Made by a program: the position numbers and the translations under genes. Under the pieces are notes generated by a model. That model was not told the DNA's origin and searched no databases. It worked only from the letters and a program-made list of their open reading frames with translations. Shown in pieces: positions 30,144 through 38,320 of a stretch of 41,141 nucleotides of DNA. The first letter of the stretch is position 1. Each line of letters begins with the position of its first letter. The stretch comes from an uncultured Pseudomonadota bacterium (lineage in GTDB: Bacteria; Pseudomonadota; Alphaproteobacteria; UBA3830), in the NCBI GenBank assembly GCA_902796155.1, contig CADBNZ010000008.1, positions 1 through 41,141 on the forward strand. Reading direction: 5' to 3'.

Positions 30144-31520
30144 TTATTTTATCCCAAAAATACTTTTTATCTTATCCCAGAGGCTCATACTTTCGCCTTT
30201 TGCTTTTTTCGGGGCTTTTTTATCGGCTTTATTTAACAAGCGAGCCAACTTTTTGTTCAGTTTATTGAGCAATCTTCTGGCCTCTGTCTTGGTCATTTCC
30301 GATTCAGTAGACTGAGTAAGAATTGTATTTACGGCGTTGTATATCTCAGAACTCGCTCTTGAATAATTCTTGCCAAATTCTATGGATGGCCGAGTAACTG
30401 CATTATTCAGAGAATCGAAAACTTCAGCAAAGAAAGGATTTGAATCGATTACTTCTTTATCCTGATACAAACTTTTGAAAGTCGGAAGATATGAATACTG
30501 CGCACGATATTTTTGCTGCACTTTATCGGTCAAGAATTTTATGAGATCAGCTGCAATTTCCGGATGTTTGGAGTATTTAGAAACGACAAGGAACCAACCG
30601 CCAAGAGAACCACTGTTTTTTCCGCCATTTGCGCTTCTTGGAATAGGCATAACGCCAATTTTTCCGGCAACGACTGTTGTAGGCTCATTCATCAATGCCC
30701 AAGCATACGGCCAATTGCGCATAAATACGGCGTTTCCGGACTGAAACACACCACGGGCATCTTCTTCTGAATAATTAAGTACGTTATGGTTTGTTATACT
30801 GTTTATGCATTTTACCATAAACATCGTTGCATTGACTGCTGCGTCGCCATCTACTACGGCTGTTCTGTCTCGGACTATAGCCCCACCGAACGAATCAACA
30901 AATTCTAAGAAATTGCACGTGAGAATCTCAAATGCCTTGGCTTGGTACAGAAATCCATGAAATTTGCCTTTCTTTTCAGGCTGTTTCCTTTCTTCGTTCT
31001 GAATATACAAAGCCGTTTCATATAATTCTTCCCAAGTTGTAGGAACCGCTCGTCCGTATTTTTCCAGCAAATCTTTGCGATAATACATTAGGCCGCAGTC
31101 GGTATACCAAGGAAGAGCGACTATATCGCCCTCCGCGGTGTACATACTTCTGCGAACGGCGTCGAAATAGTCGTCCGTATCGATCTCATTCGGAGCGAAA
31201 ACCTCATTCAAATGATATAAATAGTCTGAGAAAACACCTATCCATGCGACATCCATTTGCATTATGTCTATATCGAACGTTTCTGCGCTCAACCACTGCT
31301 GATACAGCGCAAAACACTCATTACTGGCATGAGGCAAAGTCACAATTTCGACTTTATGCTTGCCCCCGTGCTTTTTCACCCACTCATCGATGGCTTTTTT
31401 GCACAACTCAATTTCTCGACCTTTCGAACGACATGTCATTCTGATAGTCCAGGCATTAAGATCGGAAAAACTCGTCACAAAAATCGACAAAACCGCGAGC
31501 AAAGACAGAAGTTTCTTCAT
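30144..31520 (-). CDS. Sugar ABC transporter solute-binding protein (ThuE-like, CUT1)
   Basis: The product is 458 residues. A signal peptide (MKKLLSLLAVLSIFVTSFSD) precedes a family 1 extracellular solute-binding fold with IDIMQMDVAWIGVFSDYL, ALPWYTDCGLMYYRKDLLEK, FQSGNAVFMRNWPYAWALMN and GSLGGWFLVVSKYSKHPEIA. It would bind a sugar, plausibly a disaccharide, in the periplasm. The start at 31520 has AAGGTG at good spacing; a start at 31529 would be too close. The C-terminus carries an unusual Lys-rich tail of about 30 residues (NKADKKAPKKAKGE, then LWDKIKSIFGIK) beyond the fold. It is 13 bases after aspS. Confidence 0.9.
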   Translation of the reverse strand: MKKLLSLLAVLSIFVTSFSDLNAWTIRMTCRSKGREIELCKKAIDEWVKKHGGKHKVEIVTLPHASNECFALYQQWLSAETFDIDIMQMDVAWIGVFSDYLYHLNEVFAPNEIDTDDYFDAVRRSMYTAEGDIVALPWYTDCGLMYYRKDLLEKYGRAVPTTWEELYETALYIQNEERKQPEKKGKFHGFLYQAKAFEILTCNFLEFVDSFGGAIVRDRTAVVDGDAAVNATMFMVKCINSITNHNVLNYSEEDARGVFQSGNAVFMRNWPYAWALMNEPTTVVAGKIGVMPIPRSANGGKNSGSLGGWFLVVSKYSKHPEIAADLIKFLTDKVQQKYRAQYSYLPTFKSLYQDKEVIDSNPFFAEVFDSLNNAVTRPSIEFGKNYSRASSEIYNAVNTILTQSTESEMTKTEARRLLNKLNKKLARLLNKADKKAPKKAKGESMSLWDKIKSIFGIK

Positions 31521-31533
31521 ATAAAACACCTTA

Positions 31534-33327
31534 TTAATTGTTCCCTGATTTTATTGTAGCTTTTTTAGGCAAATCAAGCTTAATATGCAGCTCTTTCAAT
31601 TGTTTTTCTGAAACAGCTGACGGAGCGTCCATCATTAAATCTTGCGCCTGCTGATTCAGAGGAAATGCGATAACTTCTCTTATATTCGGCTCGTCTGCTA
31701 GCAACATAACCATCCTGTCGATACCCGGAGCGCAGCCGCCATGAGGAGGAGCGCCATATTGGAACGCGTTAAACATTCCCTTGAATTTTTCTTTTGTAAC
31801 CTCGGCTGGATATCCAGCGATTTCAAAGGCTTTTACCATAATATCTGGCTCGTGATTTCTGATAGCACCACTGGAAAGCTCTATTCCATTGCAAACAATG
31901 TCATATTGATACGCTTTTATCTTGAGAGGATCCAGATTTTGCAGAGCATACATACCTCCTTGCGGCATAGAAAATGGATTGTGCGAAAAATCGATGCCCC
32001 CGGTGTCCTCATTGCGTTCATACATAGGAAAATCGACAATCCAACAAAACTCAAAGCCATCAGAAAGAAGATTTAAATCATTTCCCAACTTTGTGCGAGC
32101 CATTCCTGCGAAATTATTAGCTCTTTGCTCTGTATCACAGATGAAAAACACAACGCCCGTACCCCACAAATTCGTTTTTTCTTTTAGCGTTGTAAGCTGC
32201 GCATCTGTCAGAAACTTTGCGATAGGTCCTTTTATATCGTCTTCGCCGTAAGTCACATACCCAAGACCTGCCATTTCATTTTGTTTGGCCCAATCGTTCA
32301 GTTTATCGAAGAAACTCCGAGGCTGTTTGTTGGCTCCAGGAACGGCAATTGCGCGAATAACTTTTCCATCTCTCAGTGCATCAGTGAATAAAGTGAATGT
32401 TGACCCCGCGAATATATCGCTAACATCCTCAATCATCAAAGGATTTCGCAAATCAGGCTTATCGGTTCCATAATGCAACATCGCATCATCGTACGAAATG
32501 CGTCTAAACGGATACTCTGAGATCTTTTTATTAGAATATTCTTTGAAAATTTCGTAAATAACGGGCTCTATGGTCGCGAAAACGTCTTCTTGAGTTACAA
32601 ACGACATTTCAAAATCTAGTTGGTAGAACTCGCCGGGAGACCTTTCAGCGCGACTATCCTCATCTCTAAAACACGGAGCTATCTGGAAGTATTTATCAAA
32701 TCCCGCAACCATAAGAAGCTGCTTAAATTGCTGCGGTGCTTGAGGTAATGCGTAAAACTTGCCCGGATGCAATCTGCTTGGCACCAAAAAATCTCGCGCT
32801 CCCTCAGGAGAACTGGCTGTAAGAATAGGTGTGCTTATCTCCAAAAATCCCGCTCGCTTCATTTTTTCACGAACGCTGGAAATTATATTTGAACGCAACA
32901 CGATATTTTTATGTAATTTCTCGCGGCGTAAGTCCAAAAACCTGTATTTTAAGCGATTTTCTTCCGATAAATCCGAAACACTGCTGATTGCAAATGGAGT
33001 ACTCGCGACATATGAAAGAACCGTAAATTCTTCGATTTTTATCTCAACCATTCCCGTAGGATTCTCTTTGTTTATGGTCGAATCATCTCTTTTTACGACA
33101 GTTCCCTTTATCGTAACGATACATTCGTGGCGAATTTTCTCAACTTCAGGAAATACTTCGCTTTCGGAATCAATCACGCACTGCGTTATGCCATAGTGGT
33201 CGCGCAAATCAATAAAAAGCAAGCTGCCGTGATCGCGCTTTTTGTGCACCCAACCGGATAATTTTACGACCTTTCCGACATCAGACTCTCGTAATTCTCC
33301 GCAATTGTGAGTTCTATACAGACACAT
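31534..33327 (-). CDS. aspS: Aspartyl-tRNA synthetase
   Basis: The product is 597 residues, bacterial type. The OB-fold anticodon-binding domain comes first ([20 protein letters not shown]). Then come class II motif 2 ([20 protein letters not shown]), the GAD insertion (about 290-420) and motif 3 ([20 protein letters not shown]). It charges tRNA-Asp and, in organisms with GatCAB, often also tRNA-Asn; which applies here cannot be told. GAGGA six bases before the ATG at 33327 selects that start over one at 33333. It heads an apparent operon with the sugar importer, an odd pairing. Confidence 0.97.
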   Translation of the reverse strand: MCLYRTHNCGELRESDVGKVVKLSGWVHKKRDHGSLLFIDLRDHYGITQCVIDSESEVFPEVEKIRHECIVTIKGTVVKRDDSTINKENPTGMVEIKIEEFTVLSYVASTPFAISSVSDLSEENRLKYRFLDLRREKLHKNIVLRSNIISSVREKMKRAGFLEISTPILTASSPEGARDFLVPSRLHPGKFYALPQAPQQFKQLLMVAGFDKYFQIAPCFRDEDSRAERSPGEFYQLDFEMSFVTQEDVFATIEPVIYEIFKEYSNKKISEYPFRRISYDDAMLHYGTDKPDLRNPLMIEDVSDIFAGSTFTLFTDALRDGKVIRAIAVPGANKQPRSFFDKLNDWAKQNEMAGLGYVTYGEDDIKGPIAKFLTDAQLTTLKEKTNLWGTGVVFFICDTEQRANNFAGMARTKLGNDLNLLSDGFEFCWIVDFPMYERNEDTGGIDFSHNPFSMPQGGMYALQNLDPLKIKAYQYDIVCNGIELSSGAIRNHEPDIMVKAFEIAGYPAEVTKEKFKGMFNAFQYGAPPHGGCAPGIDRMVMLLADEPNIREVIAFPLNQQAQDLMMDAPSAVSEKQLKELHIKLDLPKKATIKSGNN

Positions 33328-33449
33328 GACCATTCCTCATTAACACAAATAATAAGCAATAAGATAACTCAATAATTCTGGATATCTAATTGTGATATCT
33401 GTTTATTATCTTAAATAAATGACTTTTTTTCAATGAGAATTTTCTTGAA

Positions 33450-33613
33450 CTGGTTCCTTCGGTCGCTTCACTCCCTCAGGATGACTGGGAGGAAGGAATA
33501 GAGTCATGGATAACGGGGGAAGGGATTAGAGTTCCTCAAAATGCCGAGTGGAGAGGTGAGACCTTTAGGATGACGGAGAAAATCAGTCATTCTGAGCGCA
33601 GCGAAGAATCCAG
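33450..33613. repeat. Dispersed repeat cluster 3 (inverted A, C and B units)
   Basis: Unit A (inverted) at 33450-33485, unit C at 33524-33575 and unit B at 33586-33613 lie between aspS and glmS. Together they are an inverted version of the order seen in cluster 1. The spacer 33328-33678 holds nothing else that I can see except AT-rich sequence next to aspS where its promoter should be. A frame of about 70 codons across the cluster (SHSERSEESS) is repeat translation and runs into glmS on the other strand. Confidence 0.9.
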
Positions 33614-33678
33614 TCTAAAAAATTCAACTTTCGGCGTTCTATTCTCTATAAACAAAGCGCATCTAAACCAATGCCTTA

Positions 33679-35454
33679 TCATTCCACGGTTACGGATTTC
33701 GCTAAATTTCGTGGACGATCGACGTCAGTTCCACGCAGTACAGCTGTATGGTATGCCAGCAGCTGCAAAGGAATCGAGTACAGTATAGGTGACAATGCTG
33801 ACTGAATACTCAGCATCGGAATGGTTGTTACGCCACTGCTCATAGCGCTTTCTTCCGCATCTGTTATTACGAAAATATTTTTTCCTCTCGCAAGAGCTTC
33901 CTGCACATTAGAAACTGTCTTCTCAAACAAACTGTTTTTCGGGCATAGCACAATAACCGGGACGTTATCATCAATCAGGGCTATAGGGCCATGTTTCATT
34001 TCTCCGGCGGCAAATCCTTCCGCATGAATATACGAAATCTCCTTAAGTTTCAAAGCTCCTTCCAATGCTATGGGATACAAAGCACCTCGTCCAAGGTATA
34101 TCGCGCTACTGTAATTGTGTATTTTTTCGGCGATCTCCTTCATTCTGTCAGAAAGTCCCACTATTGATTCGCAAAGTGTTGGAACGTTATGCAGCTGCTG
34201 AAGCATAAATTCGTTTTTACAGAATGCTATGCTGGCCAACACAGTCAATTGAGCTGTAAATGCCTTTGTTGAAGCAACGCACATTTCTACGCCTGCTTCT
34301 GTGTAAAATACAAGATCGGATGCTCTTACCGTGGCGCTATTTTTCACATTTGCAATTGCGATCGTCTTACAGCTGCTATTGCTCCTGACATATTCGATTG
34401 CGCTTAGCGTGTCTATGGTTTCTCCTGACTGCGAAATCGATATCATTAGCGTATTATCTGAAATAATTGGATTGCGATATCTAAACTCAGAAGCAATTTC
34501 AACATCGGTAGGAATTTTTAGGAATTTTTCGAACCAATATTTTGCGACCATACCCGCATAAAATGATGTTCCGCACGCAATTATAAGGATTTTCGAAACG
34601 CCATCTAAAATCGATGAATCAATTGAATTTCGCGCGATTGTGTTGCGAATAGCTACCGGCTGATCCATTATTTCTTTCAGCATAAAGTGCGGATATCCAT
34701 TTTTTTCGACAGCAAGCCCTGTTCTTTCTGTTTTGACGCGAGGGCGTTCGACTTTTTCGAAATTTTTATCGAAGAAAACAACGCCGTTGTTGCTTATCTC
34801 GACGCTATCGCCATCCTCAAGATAGGTTACTTCATCGCACATGCTAGATAACGAGCCAGCGTCAGAGCCTACGCAAACATTGTCGCCAAAACCGACCGCT
34901 AGAGAGCTATTGCGACGAACCGCAATAATCGTATCAGGCATTGAGGCGAATATAACGGCAATGGCATACGCTCCTTCTAACGTTTTTGTGGCGTTTCTTA
35001 TTGCCTCTCGTGGAGACAATCCCCTGTCTAATTCTCTTTGCAAAAAATGCGCGACTACTTCCGTATCGGTTTCTGATTCAAAAACATATCCATCGGCTTC
35101 TAAGGAAAATTTGAGCTCTTTGTAATTCTCGATAATACCGTTATGTATCAGTGCAACATCTTTTGACATCATAGGATGAGCATTTTCTTCTGTAGGCTTT
35201 CCATGAGTCGCCCAACGAGTATGGCCTAAGCCAACATTGCCCTGCAGATCAATGGATTCAAGCTTTTCTTTGAGGCGGGCAAGCTTTCCCGCTGCTCTGA
35301 CTCGCCGAATTTTTCCATTATCGCCATCTTTCGTGGATACTACAGCAACTCCTGCAGAATCATATCCACGATATTCAAGTCTCTCTAATCCAGCGATTAT
35401 TTTCGGAACGACATTTTCTCCGTTTTTTCCGACAATCCCTATTATTCCGCACAT
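33679..35454 (-). CDS. glmS: Glutamine--fructose-6-phosphate aminotransferase (isomerising)
   Basis: The product is 591 residues. The N-terminal Cys nucleophile is in place (MCGIIGIVG) and the glutaminase domain continues with RGYDSAGVAV, LGHTRWATHGKP and IHNGIIENYKEL. Two SIS sugar-isomerase domains follow (ACGTSFYAGMVAKYW, ISQSGETIDTL, YLGRGALYPIALEGALKLKE). The end RPRNLAKSVTVE is standard. It makes glucosamine-6-phosphate for peptidoglycan and lipid A. It follows glmU by 40 bases in the same direction, and the pair supplies the UDP-GlcNAc route. I see no glmS-type ribozyme. Confidence 0.98.
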   Translation of the reverse strand: MCGIIGIVGKNGENVVPKIIAGLERLEYRGYDSAGVAVVSTKDGDNGKIRRVRAAGKLARLKEKLESIDLQGNVGLGHTRWATHGKPTEENAHPMMSKDVALIHNGIIENYKELKFSLEADGYVFESETDTEVVAHFLQRELDRGLSPREAIRNATKTLEGAYAIAVIFASMPDTIIAVRRNSSLAVGFGDNVCVGSDAGSLSSMCDEVTYLEDGDSVEISNNGVVFFDKNFEKVERPRVKTERTGLAVEKNGYPHFMLKEIMDQPVAIRNTIARNSIDSSILDGVSKILIIACGTSFYAGMVAKYWFEKFLKIPTDVEIASEFRYRNPIISDNTLMISISQSGETIDTLSAIEYVRSNSSCKTIAIANVKNSATVRASDLVFYTEAGVEMCVASTKAFTAQLTVLASIAFCKNEFMLQQLHNVPTLCESIVGLSDRMKEIAEKIHNYSSAIYLGRGALYPIALEGALKLKEISYIHAEGFAAGEMKHGPIALIDDNVPVIVLCPKNSLFEKTVSNVQEALARGKNIFVITDAEESAMSSGVTTIPMLSIQSALSPILYSIPLQLLAYHTAVLRGTDVDRPRNLAKSVTVE

Positions 35455-35494
35455 TTTCTCGTTCCTCTTCGCTCTTTTTCTATTATTTTACCTG

Positions 35495-36835
35495 CTATTT
35501 CCGTGCCTTTGATTTCCAATCGTCTATATTCCTTTGACGTCCACGGGCCATTGCCAGCGCATTTTCTTGCACATTTCTCGTAATTACGCTACCTGCGCCG
35601 ATAGTTGCATTGTCCCCTATCTCAACAGGAGCCACAAGAGCAGAATTTGAACCGACAAAGACATTCTCTCCTATGTGGGTTTTATGCTTATGCACACCAT
35701 CGTAGTTGCATGTGATAGTTCCTGCGCCGATATTTGTATTTTTTCCAACGAAACTATCGCCAATGTATGTTAGATGATTTACCTTAGCACCTTCTGACAC
35801 AACGCTTTTCTTAATCTCTACGAAATTGCCGATTTTTACCCCATCGTTTATTTCTGCACCAGGTCTGAGCCTTGAGAAAGGTCCGACTTGTGCTGTTCCA
35901 ATTTGCGCACCTTCAACGACGCAAAATGGCCCGACATTCGCTCCGCTCTTTATGTGAACACCCTCATAAAACGCAACAAACGGCTGAATAACAACGTCAG
36001 GTTCTGTTTCTGTATCATAAGAGAAAAATACGGTTTCGGGAGCGATCAATTTTACTCCGTTTGCCATAACTTTTTCTCGCATCATATCCTGAAAATTGCG
36101 CTCCAAAGCAGCCATTTCCGAGAGGGTATTAGCTCCGCTCAATTCACGTGCATCTGCCTCATAATAGCGGCAAACATATCCGTTTTCGTAAGCTATTTTG
36201 ACGAGTTCTGTTATATAAAACTCATTTGTAACTGTGCTTGGTTTTATTGTGCCAATAAATCTATCCAAAAGAGATTTTTTTATAAGAAGCCCGCAATTGC
36301 ACAATGGCAGAAGTTTCGCGGTCGAGTTTTGCGCGTCTTTTGCTTCGACTATGCTTTTTATGGTGCCTTTTTCGTCCCCAGCTTCAAGTTTTCCCAGATT
36401 TTTCGCGCCATTCGAATCCATAGCAAGAACAACAACGGCTGTTTTCCCGCAAGTATGAGCGACTTTGTGCATTTCAAGAAGGGTTTCGGACGTTACAAGA
36501 GGAATATCCGCATACAAAACATAAACCCACTCATCGTCTTCTCTATTTTGTTTGCTATTCAGAGCCGATAATCCGCATTGAACAGCGTGCGCAGTCCCTT
36601 TTTGAACATCTTGAACAGCCTTGACAACTCCATCGGCGTATTTTAATTGTTCCATCGCAAAATCAGGCTTTGTAACGACAATAACTTCTTTCGAATCAAT
36701 GCTTTTTGCACTGCGAATTACATGGTCCAACAGAGCCAATCCACCGACTTTATGCAATACCTTTGGCGTTGATGACTTCAAGCGAGAACCATGGCCGGCA
36801 GCTAAAATAATCACAGAGTAAGAACACATGCGCAT
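35495..36835 (-). CDS. glmU: Bifunctional GlcNAc-1-P uridyltransferase / GlcN-1-P acetyltransferase
   Basis: The product is 446 residues, slightly under the usual 450-460. The N-terminal nucleotidyltransferase has LAAGHGSRLKSSTPKVLHKV and VLYADIPLVT. The C-terminal left-handed beta-helix has hexapeptide repeats (IGNFVEIKKSVV, INIGAGTITCNYDG-like, IGENVFVGSNSALVAPVEIG). It acetylates glucosamine-1-P and couples it to UTP, giving UDP-GlcNAc. The start may be M1 (36835) or M3. Upstream lies a divergent membrane-protein gene. glmM is not seen. Confidence 0.97.
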   Translation of the reverse strand: MRMCSYSVIILAAGHGSRLKSSTPKVLHKVGGLALLDHVIRSAKSIDSKEVIVVTKPDFAMEQLKYADGVVKAVQDVQKGTAHAVQCGLSALNSKQNREDDEWVYVLYADIPLVTSETLLEMHKVAHTCGKTAVVVLAMDSNGAKNLGKLEAGDEKGTIKSIVEAKDAQNSTAKLLPLCNCGLLIKKSLLDRFIGTIKPSTVTNEFYITELVKIAYENGYVCRYYEADARELSGANTLSEMAALERNFQDMMREKVMANGVKLIAPETVFFSYDTETEPDVVIQPFVAFYEGVHIKSGANVGPFCVVEGAQIGTAQVGPFSRLRPGAEINDGVKIGNFVEIKKSVVSEGAKVNHLTYIGDSFVGKNTNIGAGTITCNYDGVHKHKTHIGENVFVGSNSALVAPVEIGDNATIGAGSVITRNVQENALAMARGRQRNIDDWKSKARK

Positions 36836-36977
36836 TACCTAAAAAAACGTGAAATGTTTACCATCCATAAACCTTTTTTTGAGAAAATGAAAAAAGGATA
36901 TAAAGGCAACTGTTACATTATATTAAGTTTGAACAAATATAACAGTGGTTGCCTTAAAAATTTTGAGATGATTATTC

Positions 36978-38039
36978 ATGAATAAGGTCGTAGCGGTTCT
37001 TGGCATAATAGTTTTATTGACGCTTGCAATGCTGTTCTTTTGCATTGGGTTCTTCACAGGCTCGACTGTTACTCCGGGAACTATTACGGAAGCGATTTCA
37101 TCGGAAATTAAGAAGGACGCGGGCGACAATATGAGCAAAGAGGCAATTGCTCAAAAGTTAGGCGATTTGGGAGATGTAAAATCAGCAAAAATTTCCGACA
37201 AAATCATGGGTATTTTGGCTGCTGCTGGATATACGGTTGAAAATTTTTCGGAAATCGTTAAATCAAAAACATCAAATGTAGGGAAATTTTCGAGCAAAAA
37301 GAAATTAAATGACGGAGGCCATTTAACTGTTGACTCATTATTAAGAGAAATGGCGATTTCGCATGATACAAAAGATGATTGCTCGTATGAAAAGACGATG
37401 AAGGAAATACAAGAGCAATCTCCAGTCACAGAACAACCTTTGCAAGGTAAAAAAGTCGTGTTTATAGGATATTTTAAAAATGCGATTGCGGGGCAGATTC
37501 AAAAATTGCTTACGGGCAAGGGATATAAAACGCATGTAGAAATGTCTAATGATGGGCACGAGTCATTTGTTTTTTGTGGCCCCTTCAAGAGAGATGAAAC
37601 AGCAAATAAACTGCTGAAATGGTTACAGGCTCATGATTTTTCAGAAGCAAGGGTTGTAAGCATATCAAAAGAAGCTATCGAAGAGACTCTATACGATGCG
37701 ATGAACGATGGAACAGGACTGCCTGAGAATGATGAGAACGCCCCGACTTCTTCTGCTGCAACAACCGGCGTTGCTGTGGGAGGTGCAAATACCGGAGCTA
37801 TGACAGGCGTTGCTCCAGCGAATACGACTATCGGTATGGGAACAACAGGGAATATGACAACGACTGCCCATAACTCTGCTGTAACTTCTTCAACAATAGC
37901 AAATCCTGCACTAACTCAACCAGCTGTTACGACTTCGCCATTTCCTACGACGATAACGCTACCTACAACTCCGACAGTTGGCACTGTCGTTCCACCTTCT
38001 CCTACGACTACAACAACGGCAATCCAACAAATAAGGTAG
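36978..38039 (+). CDS. Membrane-anchored protein with SPOR-like domain and Thr-rich tail
   Basis: The product is 353 residues. Residues 4-27 form one hydrophobic anchor (VVAVLGIIVLLTLAMLFFCI) with a short cytosolic start, so the rest probably lies in the periplasm. Residues about 158-229 (KKVVFIGYFKNAIAGQIQKL, then SFVFCGPFKRDETANKLLKW) show the strand-helix-strand repeat of SPOR domains, which bind denuded glycan strands at the division septum. This assignment is by pattern only. Residues 252-353 are low-complexity Thr, Ala, Gly and Pro, as in a flexible or wall-spanning tail. The architecture, an anchor followed by a SPOR-like domain, recalls FtsN or DamX, but the order differs because SPOR is usually C-terminal. 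It is divergent from glmU and convergent with the 780-residue gene. Confidence 0.6.
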   Translation: MNKVVAVLGIIVLLTLAMLFFCIGFFTGSTVTPGTITEAISSEIKKDAGDNMSKEAIAQKLGDLGDVKSAKISDKIMGILAAAGYTVENFSEIVKSKTSNVGKFSSKKKLNDGGHLTVDSLLREMAISHDTKDDCSYEKTMKEIQEQSPVTEQPLQGKKVVFIGYFKNAIAGQIQKLLTGKGYKTHVEMSNDGHESFVFCGPFKRDETANKLLKWLQAHDFSEARVVSISKEAIEETLYDAMNDGTGLPENDENAPTSSAATTGVAVGGANTGAMTGVAPANTTIGMGTTGNMTTTAHNSAVTSSTIANPALTQPAVTTSPFPTTITLPTTPTVGTVVPPSPTTTTTAIQQIR

Positions 38040-38320
38040 TTGCTTGATAAGTAAAATCTGTTTAAATCAAAGGAGGGAACTTCTTTCCCTACTATTACAG
38101 GAAGCGTGACGCACGTTTACCACAACCTGATCTCCTGCAAAAGCAAACAGCATAGAGCCACGTAGCCTTATAAACGCTATTTTTCTTGACATTCTACTAT
38201 TACAACAAAAGCTTATTTCCAACTTCAATAAAAAACAATCTTAACTTCTTCTGTGATGGTACTTTTTTATCACGCCCATACCGTCTAAATTAGCTAAGAA
38301 GTGATCCAACGGATTATACC
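38040..38320. other. Spacer between convergent genes
   Basis: The spacer shows no gene. A small 6-base-pair hairpin at 38074-38090 (AGGGAA / TTCCCT) lies after the SPOR-like gene but has no T-run. I found no strong terminator for either convergent transcript. Confidence 0.4.

Noticed and set aside
33640-33700. Possible glmS ribozyme or riboswitch near glmS.
   Set aside because: Such ribozymes sit in the 5' leader of Gram-positive glmS. The 40-base glmU-glmS gap is too short, and nothing resembling the core is seen.
33570-33788. Apparent 72-codon plus-strand gene with SHSERSEESS.
   Set aside because: It is repeat unit B translated and then antisense to the 3' end of glmS.
35888-36571. 227-codon plus-strand frame opposite glmU.
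   Set aside because: It is antisense to a fully conserved glmU, is rich in Cys, Phe and Ile as antisense frames often are, and has no ribosome site.
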